From positions 1 to 11,350 of the forward strand of contig JAKMFY010000183.1 in NCBI GenBank assembly GCA_022425185.1: a DNA stretch of 11,350 nucleotides, in the 5' to 3' direction. Origin of the DNA: Candidatus Poseidoniaceae archaeon. Its GTDB lineage: Archaea; Thermoplasmatota; Poseidoniia; Poseidoniales; Poseidoniaceae. Below, piece after piece: positions 1 to 6,601 of this stretch (position 1 is the first letter of the stretch; each line of letters opens with the position of its first letter). Below the pieces are notes generated by a model. That model saw only the letters and a list, made by a program, of their open reading frames with translations, did not search any database and was not told the origin of the DNA. Made by a program: the position numbers and the translations under genes.

Positions 1-555
1 TAGGACATAGATCGTATGAAAAATATTCACGGTGGTTTGACTTTCCCAAGGTTGAGCAACAGGACGAATTCGCTCGTCTATTCGACTTGTTGAATCTCCT
101 GAACCAAGCATTCGCATCAATATTGAAAAATGATTAAACAATGAATATTGAAGTAAGATAGCAAGAATCATGACCAAAGTCAAACCTATTTCCCACTCTA
201 AAACAACACTAAAGGCGCACATTACCGCAATGAGCCCTATCGTATCAGCGACTGTATCCCAATATCTTCCAACATGTGATGGTCGTTCTCGAATGCGTGC
301 TAATTCTCCATCAACGGCATCGATAACGCCTTTTATGACCAACAGGAAACAACTCTCCAGCAGATAACCTTCTAGGATTAACCATGCACAAAATAGAGAC
401 AGAAGGAAATGTATGTTGGTGACTTGAATAACCGAGATTGGTTTATTTTCAAGGAACTTAGCAGTAGCACGGGCAAATGGCCTACCCCATTCTGATAGGT
501 TCAAGACCTCAATTGTGCCATACTTTCTCTTATCACCAGATATTGCTTTATCCAT
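1..555 (-). CDS. CDP-alcohol phosphatidyltransferase, 3' end outside window
   Basis: An integral-membrane enzyme of the family that moves a phosphoalcohol from a CDP-alcohol to a second alcohol, usually in phospholipid headgroup synthesis. The frame is open from ATG at 555 to the left edge, giving 185 visible residues. The complete family signature D-x2-D-G-x2-A-R-x8-G-x3-D-x3-D is present: D79, D82, G83, A86, R87, G96, D100 and D104. The acidic residues bind metal and activate the CDP-alcohol in known members. Hydrophobic segments lie at about 46-66, 104-119 and 122-140. I chose ATG 555 because AAGGTG sits 6 nt upstream. A GTG at 615 is also in frame and would overlap the preceding stop as GTGA, adding 20 residues. 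Substrate cannot be told; archaetidylinositol-phosphate, archaetidylglycerol-phosphate and archaetidylserine synthases all share this motif. The C-terminal membrane segments lie outside the window. Confidence 0.9.
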   Translation of the reverse strand, partial: MDKAISGDKRKYGTIEVLNLSEWGRPFARATAKFLENKPISVIQVTNIHFLLSLFCAWLILEGYLLESCFLLVIKGVIDAVDGELARIRERPSHVGRYWDTVADTIGLIAVMCAFSVVLEWEIGLTLVMILAILLQYSLFNHFSILMRMLGSGDSTSRIDERIRPVAQPWESQTTVNIFHTIYVL

Positions 556-611
556 AGCTAACACCTTGAGAGCTATGGAAAATCGTACAACGGGATCGAG
601 TTTAGTATAGA

Positions 612-782
612 TCACTTTTCAAGTATTTCTTCAATTTCTTTTGATGCTAGAATTAATGTTGGAGCCCAAAGACCAACGAAGATTCCTAACTCTTTTTCAC
701 CACTTACAAAGTATATGTAAAGAGATAGTGCGACTGACAACATACTTGCTACAAACCCGATTCTTGATATATTTTTACTCAT
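612..782 (-). CDS. small two-helix membrane protein, 56 aa
   Basis: No recognised family. The frame starts at ATG 782 with a good ribosome-binding site (AAGGTG, 7 nt upstream, separated by a run of A) and ends in TGA at 612-614. The product begins MSKNISRIG and has two hydrophobic stretches, about residues 9-27 and 33-47, joined by a short charged turn (GEKE). It ends in a charged, helix-forming tail (SKEIEEILEK). That looks like a helical hairpin in the membrane with the charged tail on one side. It lies immediately upstream of, and on the same strand as, the CDP-alcohol phosphatidyltransferase. Its stop can overlap an in-frame GTG of that gene, so the two are probably co-transcribed and it may be an accessory subunit. 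That role is inference from position alone. Confidence 0.7.
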   Translation of the reverse strand: MSKNISRIGFVASMLSVALSLYIYFVSGEKELGIFVGLWAPTLILASKEIEEILEK

Positions 783-816
783 TTTTTTTCACCTTAACGG
801 ACAATCTGCTTATCTT

Positions 817-847
817 CCCCTTTAAAGTCATGTTTTAATTAAAGGGG
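817..847. repeat. 9-bp perfect inverted repeat in intergenic gap
   Basis: CCCCTTTAA at 817-825 is repeated inverted as TTAAAGGGG at 839-847, with a 13-nt spacer. It lies between the stop of the cyclotransferase-like gene (870) and the start of the small membrane protein (782), both on the minus strand. As RNA it could fold into a 9-bp stem, but no T-tract follows on the minus strand, so a terminator is not obvious. The inner part overlaps a TATA-like box, so it could instead be an operator for a dimeric regulator. Confidence 0.6.
834..843 (-). promoter_or_regulatory. candidate TATA box for the 782-to-1 gene pair
   Basis: TTTAATTAAA is an A/T-only palindrome about 55 nt upstream of the ATG at 782. 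Archaeal TATA boxes are centred about 26 nt before the transcription start, so initiation would fall near 813. That leaves a leader of about 30 nt, long enough for the AAGGTG site at 790-795. The assignment rests on composition and spacing only; no clear BRE purine block is visible. Confidence 0.3.
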
Positions 848-869
848 TTGCATGTGGATATTGTTGGTA

Positions 870-1727
870 TCATCGTTGCTTCCATCGACCAGTTTTTATG
901 CGATTATTCTCTTCAACGTGTCCAGAATAGACATATGTCCACGCCCAATGAACGCCATTGTTGGTTTGAATTGGAACAATCGTTCGTTCATACAGTGAAT
1001 TGTTGGTTTCGTAACCATAGAAACCTTCAATCGAATCCATATCAGTTAAACAAGATTCAACATCATTCATTTTTATCAATTCTCCATGGACAATCCCTTC
1101 TCCAACCTTTACACCCGGATAAGAACGAAGATCGTAGAGTATCCCTCGCATGTTGGCATCTTCCTTTGATTCGATGTAGGGTGTAAGTTCCTCATACCGC
1201 ACCTCACCACTCATCAGCGTTCCATAAACAAACAGATGTTCGATGACATGGTCTTGCCAGGAATCATTCATGGAATGATCAAGACCTGTTTCTGGAAGCC
1301 CTCTAGCTTGAAGTCCGTGTCGAATCAATTGTTCATATTCGGGTCTCGGTTTCGTGTAATGTTGTTTGATTTTATCCTCACAAACAACGTAGGTTAAAGC
1401 TGTGCAAATCTCTCCACTTTGCCTTACAACAAGTACTTCCTTAGGCTTGTAATAACCGCCGCTTGTCCCTTCTTTCATGTTCATTGTTTTCCAAGCATCT
1501 TCATCAAGTTCGAAAAGAGCCCCTGGAGTAGCATGATATTGATCCAAAGAAACAACGTCCGCAGCACCTCCTTTTCGCCCTGAGGAATTATAGTGAAATT
1601 TCATATTATGACCAAGAAGCCAAGCAGGTTCAATCTCGGTTAATCCGTCAGGACTCCGTCTCTTCTTTTCACAAAATCTTTTCCAGTCATTCCAATCTAG
1701 GTTAGAACCATATCCAAAATACATCAT
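870..1727 (-). CDS. tandem gamma-glutamylcyclotransferase-like protein
   Basis: A 285-residue soluble protein made of two copies of the GGCT/AIG2-like fold. The N-terminal copy (about 1-135) opens with FGYGSNL (residues 4-10), the substrate loop of the family, and keeps a candidate catalytic Glu at E86 in MKEG. The C-terminal copy (about 160-285) opens with FVYGTLM (166-172) and has Glu at E234 in SIEGFYGYE, followed by LYERTIV as in AIG2/GGACT-type members. Family enzymes release 5-oxoproline from gamma-glutamyl peptides or amines, including glutathione. Single-domain members are usually 120-200 residues, so this is a fusion or internal duplication with diverged halves. Two ATGs are adjacent at 1727 and 1724; GGAG lies 9 nt upstream of the first. 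No signal peptide or TM segment is visible. The real substrate is unknown, since the fold has many uncharacterised members. Confidence 0.85.
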   Translation of the reverse strand: MMYFGYGSNLDWNDWKRFCEKKRRSPDGLTEIEPAWLLGHNMKFHYNSSGRKGGAADVVSLDQYHATPGALFELDEDAWKTMNMKEGTSGGYYKPKEVLVVRQSGEICTALTYVVCEDKIKQHYTKPRPEYEQLIRHGLQARGLPETGLDHSMNDSWQDHVIEHLFVYGTLMSGEVRYEELTPYIESKEDANMRGILYDLRSYPGVKVGEGIVHGELIKMNDVESCLTDMDSIEGFYGYETNNSLYERTIVPIQTNNGVHWAWTYVYSGHVEENNRIKTGRWKQR

Positions 1728-1770
1728 CCCAATCCGCTCCGAATTGAGTATACTTTAACAGTTAATAAAC
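1728..1770 (-). promoter_or_regulatory. A/T-rich gap with an 11-nt palindrome, possible promoter
   Basis: The 43-bp gap between the serS stop and the cyclotransferase-like gene contains a perfect palindrome, TTAACAGTTAA (1755-1765), and TATA-like A/T-rich sequence around it. This could give the downstream gene its own promoter rather than read-through from serS. Evidence is composition and symmetry only. Confidence 0.25.
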
Positions 1771-3063
1771 CTACCAGTTGCATGGTTCAAGAACGTCTTG
1801 ACCTTGCATATACGGCTGAAGTGCTTCTGGCACACGGACGCGACCATCTTCCAATTGGTTCTGTTCGATAATAGCTACGAGAGCACGTGAAGTTGCTACT
1901 GCAGTGGAATTCAATGTATGGACCATCGGTTGATTTGGGTGCCCAGGCGTTCCATATCGGATATCGAGACGATTCGATTGGTAATCTGTACAGTTCGAAC
2001 ACGATACAATTTCCTTGAATGCTTTCGCACCAGGAAGCCATGCTTCAAGATCATACTTTCGAGCAGCAACTGTGCCCATATCTCCCGTACAGATGTTCAC
2101 GACTTCGTAGTGGAGTCCAAGTGCATCCCATAGGTCTACACAGTTTTGCAATAACTCTTCATGTAGTTCCCAGGATGTTTCAGGTGTTGTGAGAATGATT
2201 TGTTCAATTTTAGTGAACTGATGGACTCTCCAGATACCTCTGTCCGATTGTCCATGGGCTCCAACCTCTCTACGGAAGCACGAGGAGACACCGACCATCT
2301 TGATGGGCAATTGGTCCTCCGGGATTGTCTCACCCATGAACATGGCAGTAAGCGGGTGCTCAGCTGTTGCAATCATGTAGTAGCCATCGGGTTCAATACC
2401 GTACATGACGGTCTCAAAATCAGAAAGGTCAGTTACACCCTCATATGCCCCACGATTCATCATAACTGGGGGTTGAACGAATGTGAACCCACGTTGTTGA
2501 ATGAAATCGACAGAGAAGGCTTGGAGAGCCATTTCCATCCGAGCGAGGTCTCCCTTAAGGAAAAAGAAACGACTTCCTGTAATTTTAGCAGCTCTTTCAA
2601 GGTCAACCCATTTGTTGTCTTCAATCAGTTCATTATGTGTCTTTGGTTCAAACGTGAACGTTGGTTCTTGACCATGCAACGAATGTTTGGTATTTCCTGA
2701 TTCATCAGCACCTGATGGGACTTCTGGATGAAGAAGATTCGGAATACGCATACGGATGGCATCTCGCTCTTCAAGAACTGCAGCCGTTTGTGCTTCCATT
2801 TCTGAAATCTTCGATCCTAAATCAGCAACTTCCGCAAGTATCCGTTGAGCTTCAACTTCATCACCTGACTTCTTAGCAGCACCAATTCCGCGAGCAGCCT
2901 CATTCTTTTGACGTCTCAAATCAGAGGTTTGGTGAAGGAGGTCTTTCCATTGAGCATCCAATGCAATGACGTTGTCAATCTGATCATGAGGAAGACTGCG
3001 ACGATCGAAATCTGCACGAATTCGGTCGGGTTCATCTCTGAATAAATGGATATCAAGCATCAT
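1771..3063 (-). CDS. serS: seryl-tRNA synthetase
   Basis: Cytoplasmic class II synthetase that charges tRNA(Ser), and tRNA(Sec) where present, with serine. The 430 residues match the usual length of the standard bacterial/eukaryotic-like SerRS rather than the divergent methanogen type. The N-terminal arm (about 30-105) is rich in charged heptads and forms the long antiparallel coiled coil that contacts the tRNA variable arm. The catalytic core shows the ATAEHPLT serine-pocket loop (232-239), motif 2 with FRRE (263-266) and VHQFTKIE (280-287), the CSNCTDYQSNR segment (355-365), and motif 3 around TSRALVAIIE with its ATP-binding R393. Two adjacent ATGs (3063 and 3060) could serve as start; AGGTGAT ends 2 nt before the first and 5 nt before the second. 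The gene follows the protease gene by only 7 bp, so the two are probably co-transcribed. Nothing looks truncated. Confidence 0.97.
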   Translation of the reverse strand: MMLDIHLFRDEPDRIRADFDRRSLPHDQIDNVIALDAQWKDLLHQTSDLRRQKNEAARGIGAAKKSGDEVEAQRILAEVADLGSKISEMEAQTAAVLEERDAIRMRIPNLLHPEVPSGADESGNTKHSLHGQEPTFTFEPKTHNELIEDNKWVDLERAAKITGSRFFFLKGDLARMEMALQAFSVDFIQQRGFTFVQPPVMMNRGAYEGVTDLSDFETVMYGIEPDGYYMIATAEHPLTAMFMGETIPEDQLPIKMVGVSSCFRREVGAHGQSDRGIWRVHQFTKIEQIILTTPETSWELHEELLQNCVDLWDALGLHYEVVNICTGDMGTVAARKYDLEAWLPGAKAFKEIVSCSNCTDYQSNRLDIRYGTPGHPNQPMVHTLNSTAVATSRALVAIIEQNQLEDGRVRVPEALQPYMQGQDVLEPCNW

Positions 3064-3065
3064 TC

Positions 3066-3072
3066 ATCACCT
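3066..3072 (-). promoter_or_regulatory. serS ribosome-binding site overlapping upstream stop
   Basis: AGGTGAT is complementary to the typical euryarchaeal 16S 3' end and shares its first two bases with the TAG stop of the protease gene (3071-3073). The overlap suggests that ribosomes finishing the protease message could feed serS translation. Its spacing slightly favours the second of the two serS ATGs (3060). Confidence 0.6.
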
Positions 3073-5197
3073 ACAAACTGATATTGAATTGGAACATTGC
3101 CATTCCAATTGTCATAAATCCACCAAGGACATAACCGAGTATTGCTCCACCATTGAGCAATGGAAGCCCAGCCTGTGCCTTACCTTGACCGACATACCAC
3201 ATGAGAATGGAATAACCAACAAGGCTACCAACAAGAGTAGCCATAGCCATAATCCAGCCATCATCCCCACCGATGTATTGCAATGTAGAAAGAACCAGCA
3301 TACCAGGGAAGATAACATCACCCAATCCCATAAGCATTGCATCATTACTCTTCTTGATGACTCGCTCACGAGGTTGTGAAGACTCTTCATCGTCTAGGTT
3401 AGGCGGCGAAACCTCTGTTGAAGCAGGAGTTCGTTCCGCTCTGAATGAGTAGTCTGTGTCTTGGGGGGCAACCAAAAGAATTGGTAGGTTGAGATTGATC
3501 ATCGTATCAGCGAGATCAAGCATATGCTTCGATTTGTACACAGCCCAAGCATCGTATATCGCTGCGGCAACCATGAAAATCATAATCAAAGTTGGAACAA
3601 ATGAAACTCCAAGCATAACGATAACGCCTGAACCGACAAGAATTCCAACAGTGTTGACAACATACCACTCACTGTGCACGTAGAGTAGAATCATCAAGAT
3701 GATGCTTACAAGTAAACCAATCATCGTTGGGATGTCTTCAAACACAATTCCGCCACTGAGGAACATTGAAGATTCGACAACGCCTGATGTGGTGGAATAG
3801 TTCTCACCGATAACAACGGCATGCAGATGAGTAGTGTCGTCCACTACATCTTTTGGTGTATCTCCAAAGGCAACTGCGACGTTTTCTCCTTCTGGTACTT
3901 CAATGATCAATCTCTGAACCATGCTTGTCCCATACAGGAGGCGTGCTTCATCTTCTGTCGTGATTAACAATTCAGTATATCCTGTGTTATCGATATCTGT
4001 TAATCGAACATCTCGGATTTGGTCTGCGAAATTGTTGATTGACAACTTAGTTTCCTCGACCAGAAGTGTCTCTTCAGCAGGAAGGTAATTCCAAGCCATG
4101 AGATCTCCATCTTCAGTTCCTAGAACGATGAGTTGATTGGAAGTCGTTGCTTCACTAATCTTTTCATCGATAAGGTTTGAGTGACCGACATCAACTGCTG
4201 AGAAGTTTGCACTCGAGGTTGCATTGATGAGAACGTTTGCAGATTGTTGGAATCCAGTACCAACACCCCCTATCTGAACGCTGTTCTTCTCAAGTTCAAC
4301 AACGCCGGCCATTTCCTTGCTTACAATCAGGAGATGTGTGTCATCAAGTAATTCTGCTTCTACGAGGTCATCGACAACTTTCATCTCGTTTGGGAGTTGC
4401 CATATGGCTTGTAGTGTCATGACATTCGGTGCTTCATCAAAAGTTGCAAAACGATGAAGCTTCTCTCCACCATCGACGATGTAAACAGAGTCGCTTGTTT
4501 CAACTGCAAGTATACATCCAAATTGAACAAGAGGGGCGATGTTCCCTTCTTCATCATATTCGAAACACTCGTAGGTTGAAAGAAGAGTTCCATCGGTAAG
4601 AGAGAGGGTCTGAATCAGTGCGCCGTTGTTGATTGTAATGGTATCTGGACCGGTTGCGACAACGAGTTTAGCAAGTTCATAACTCTCATTTCCGTGGGGA
4701 ATGACAGATGTCCAAATCGGTTCATCCATTCCAAGTTGCTTCAAACTGATGGTGTTGTTGATAATTCCATTTTCATTGGTGCGAACTGAATCAATGTATT
4801 GATTCATACCAATTTCAGTCAGATATTCAGCCTCTACAACCTCAGTTGATTCATATTCGAACGGCTCTACAGTATCATCGACCAGGATCTGATGAGCGAG
4901 CGGTACGCTTGCATACATCAAAGCAATGAAGAGAATACCCATGATTCCGTACTTGATGACCCACTCTTTTTTGTAGCGAGCAAGAGCAAGAATTGCTGCA
5001 GTGAAGATGAATATCATCACTAATTCAAGGAAGATAAAGCGCAATTGGGACGCTCCTTCTGCTCCGAACGCCTGCAAACCTGCCTTATCGTACCAAGGAC
5101 GAATAAACATAGCAAGGAAGATGGTCACCAAGAACATCGAGGCCATTCCAATCATTGAAGGAAGTTGGCGGCGAAAGTCCCCGTTCATGTCGCTCAT
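3071..5197 (-). CDS. presenilin/SPP-type intramembrane aspartyl protease with large insertion
   Basis: Predicted GxGD protease that cuts substrate helices inside the membrane. Numbering from ATG 5197 (708 residues), nine hydrophobic helices can be placed: about 13-33, 51-73, 81-102, 489-506, 513-532, 535-553, 622-641, 649-668 and 679-704. The sixth carries the catalytic YD (Y548, D549) in AAIYDAWAVYKSKHM, as in archaeal homologues. The seventh carries GLGD (624-627) and the ninth LPLLNGGAILGY, the counterpart of the PAL motif. An acidic, Pro-rich cytoplasmic loop separates the two catalytic helices. The odd part is residues about 105-488 between TM3 and TM4. In presenilin topology this is extracytoplasmic. 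It has repeated beta-rich units such as CILAVETSDSVYIVDGG, LIVLGTEDGDLMAWN and DIDNTGYTELLITTEDE, like blades of a PQQ/VCBS-type propeller. Characterised archaeal homologues are near 300 residues without such a domain. TTG 5212 is an alternative start; ATG 5197 is preferred because it overlaps an upstream reading frame as ATGA. Confidence 0.88.
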   Translation of the reverse strand: MSDMNGDFRRQLPSMIGMASMFLVTIFLAMFIRPWYDKAGLQAFGAEGASQLRFIFLELVMIFIFTAAILALARYKKEWVIKYGIMGILFIALMYASVPLAHQILVDDTVEPFEYESTEVVEAEYLTEIGMNQYIDSVRTNENGIINNTISLKQLGMDEPIWTSVIPHGNESYELAKLVVATGPDTITINNGALIQTLSLTDGTLLSTYECFEYDEEGNIAPLVQFGCILAVETSDSVYIVDGGEKLHRFATFDEAPNVMTLQAIWQLPNEMKVVDDLVEAELLDDTHLLIVSKEMAGVVELEKNSVQIGGVGTGFQQSANVLINATSSANFSAVDVGHSNLIDEKISEATTSNQLIVLGTEDGDLMAWNYLPAEETLLVEETKLSINNFADQIRDVRLTDIDNTGYTELLITTEDEARLLYGTSMVQRLIIEVPEGENVAVAFGDTPKDVVDDTTHLHAVVIGENYSTTSGVVESSMFLSGGIVFEDIPTMIGLLVSIILMILLYVHSEWYVVNTVGILVGSGVIVMLGVSFVPTLIMIFMVAAAIYDAWAVYKSKHMLDLADTMINLNLPILLVAPQDTDYSFRAERTPASTEVSPPNLDDEESSQPRERVIKKSNDAMLMGLGDVIFPGMLVLSTLQYIGGDDGWIMAMATLVGSLVGYSILMWYVGQGKAQAGLPLLNGGAILGYVLGGFMTIGMAMFQFNISL

Positions 5198-5265
5198 GCT
5201 TCTGCCAGACAAGGACTACATTTGAGCACATCGACGCAATCAGGGCAAGAATTGCTTATCGCCAC
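5194..5265 (-). CDS. possible 23-aa Cys-rich peptide (CxxC-x5-CxxC)
   Basis: A short frame directly upstream of the protease gene reads from a possible GTG start at 5265 to TGA at 5194-5196. It ends CPDCVDVLKCSPCLAEA, and two CxxC pairs five residues apart are the usual spacing of a small zinc knuckle. Its stop overlaps the protease ATG as ATGA, a common arrangement for translationally coupled genes. Against it: no ATG is in frame, no separate Shine-Dalgarno precedes the GTG, and the frame continues open upstream to 5394 antisense to folC. It may be a real micropeptide, a leader peptide, or chance. Confidence 0.25.
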   Translation of the reverse strand: MAISNSCPDCVDVLKCSPCLAEA

Positions 5266-5306
5266 ACCTATGATGAGTGTCCCACACGGAGAATCTGGGG
5301 GAGCAT
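5198..5306. promoter_or_regulatory. divergent promoter region between protease gene and folC
   Basis: These 109 bases separate two divergently oriented starts, so both promoters must lie here or slightly inside the genes. The most A/T-rich stretch is around 5250-5260 (GAATTGCTTATC); it is about 50 nt from the folC ATG and about 60 nt from the protease ATG, and could hold a TATA-like box for either. No convincing BRE/TATA consensus is visible. A good folC ribosome-binding site, GGGGGAG, occupies 5297-5303. Confidence 0.3.
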
Positions 5307-6575
5307 ATGTCTGGTATCCGGCAGTGGCTTGACCAAACCAAGGTTCGTGGAATGAAACTTGGACTGGAACGCGTTCATGCGGCTCACAACATTCTCATTC
5401 AATCCTACGAATCTGCAATCATCCATGTCGCAGGAAGCAACGGAAAAGGAACTGTATGTTCCTTGATGGCAACCCACCTGAATCGATTAAATCAAACAAC
5501 GGTCATGTTCACTTCACCACATCTTGTTCGCATCGAGGAACGAATTCGGATTGATGGAAAGCCAATCTCTGAACAGCAATTCAACAACTATCTATCCCTC
5601 ATTCAACAAACTGAAATCGATTTAAACATTGAACTGACCTTCTTTGAGGTTACATTTCTGGCTTCTTGCCTATGTGCTCGAGAAATGAACCCAGATGTGT
5701 TCATTGTGGAAACAGGGCTCGGTGGACGTTTTGATGCAACACGAATCGTACCTGCTGATCTTTGTCTCCTGACATCGATTCAACTGGAACATCGAGAGAT
5801 TCTTGGCAACACTTTGGCTCAAATTGCTGCTGAAAAAGCAGCTATCGCTCGACCGAACAAAACAATGTTTGTTCGAGGTATTCAAGATATTGAGGCTCGC
5901 AGTGCAGTTGAAAACGAAGCACACCAAGCTGGCCAAACCCATCTTGGAGAGATCTCATCGCCTGCCAATGTAGAGTGGATATCAATCGATTCGAATGCCT
6001 CAATTAAACAAGAAGCATTGACGTTGGCAGCGGTGGCCTTGGACCATCTCAATTACAGTATCGAATCGATAGAGGAATCGATGCATGCTCTCAATTGGCC
6101 CGGTCGTATGCAACACATCGAACCTATGCCATGGGGAGGTGTTCTTCTCGCAGATGCAGCCCATAACCCAAGTGGATTGAGACGAGTAATACCATCTATC
6201 ACAGAACGCTTGTCTGCGAAAAAAGAATGGTGTTTGGTGTTTGGTTGCACTCCACAAGAGGATATGAGTGCGTTTGTCCAGCCTTTACTCGATATGTGTA
6301 AGGACCATCCTCCAACGAATATCCTGCTTACCGTACCACAGACAGGACGGTATCCTGGCGTGCCTACCTCACAAATAACTGGGCTTGAGTGGTCTTACAA
6401 GCAAGCAATTGTTCATGCATCAACCCCTCAGGAAGCAAAACTGTTCCTTGAACAACTCCAACCCGAATACACTCTTGCAATCGGTTCGCTCTATCTCATT
6501 GGTGAATTGTTTGAGGCACTAAATCTCTATGGGACAAAACATCTCGAATTGTTCCCACCAAACACTCAAAGGTAG
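5307..6575 (+). CDS. folC: folylpolyglutamate / dihydrofolate synthase
   Basis: Cytoplasmic Mur-ligase-family enzyme that uses ATP to add glutamate to folates (and, in bifunctional members, to dihydropteroate). Numbering from ATG 5307 (422 residues), the P-loop reads HVAGSNGKGT (residues 40-49), a mild variant of the usual HVAGTNGKGS. It is followed by TSPHLVRIEERI (69-80), the ETGLGGRFDAT block (135-145), LEHREILG (160-167) where the usual D-H pair is E-H with the metal-binding His kept, EKAAI, and WPGRMQ plus DAAHNPSG (283-290) in the C-terminal domain. Length is normal. I chose ATG 5307 because GGGGGAG lies 3 nt upstream; GTG 5277 would add ten residues that do not look like the family N-terminus. 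It is followed after 26 bp by a deaminase gene on the same strand. Whether it is mono- or bifunctional cannot be read from the sequence. Confidence 0.92.
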   Translation: MSGIRQWLDQTKVRGMKLGLERVHAAHNILIQSYESAIIHVAGSNGKGTVCSLMATHLNRLNQTTVMFTSPHLVRIEERIRIDGKPISEQQFNNYLSLIQQTEIDLNIELTFFEVTFLASCLCAREMNPDVFIVETGLGGRFDATRIVPADLCLLTSIQLEHREILGNTLAQIAAEKAAIARPNKTMFVRGIQDIEARSAVENEAHQAGQTHLGEISSPANVEWISIDSNASIKQEALTLAAVALDHLNYSIESIEESMHALNWPGRMQHIEPMPWGGVLLADAAHNPSGLRRVIPSITERLSAKKEWCLVFGCTPQEDMSAFVQPLLDMCKDHPPTNILLTVPQTGRYPGVPTSQITGLEWSYKQAIVHASTPQEAKLFLEQLQPEYTLAIGSLYLIGELFEALNLYGTKHLELFPPNTQR

Positions 6576-6601
6576 GATGAACGAGCCCCGTGTGAGTCAA
6601 C

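Noticed and set aside
783..869. Search for a tRNA or small structured RNA in the largest A/T-rich minus-strand gap
   Set aside because: No cloverleaf, GTTCGA-type T-loop or other known RNA pattern; only the simple inverted repeat is present.
848..1186. 112-codon plus-strand open frame
   Set aside because: Antisense to the tandem cyclotransferase-like gene; composition rich in H, Q and R as expected from a shadow frame.
2200..2700. 166-codon plus-strand open frame
   Set aside because: It lies wholly antisense to serS, whose motifs are complete, and its product shows no domain-like pattern.
5198..5212. TTG at 5212 as start of the protease
   Set aside because: It adds only five residues, has no ribosome-binding site, and ATG 5197 overlaps an upstream stop as ATGA. 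Kept as an alternative only.
5277..5306. GTG at 5277 as start of folC
   Set aside because: The ten extra residues do not resemble the family N-terminus, and the GGGGGAG site points to ATG 5307.
5268..5477. 69-codon minus-strand open frame upstream of the protease
   Set aside because: Antisense to the start of folC, including its conserved P-loop; it does not join the protease frame and has no domain signal.
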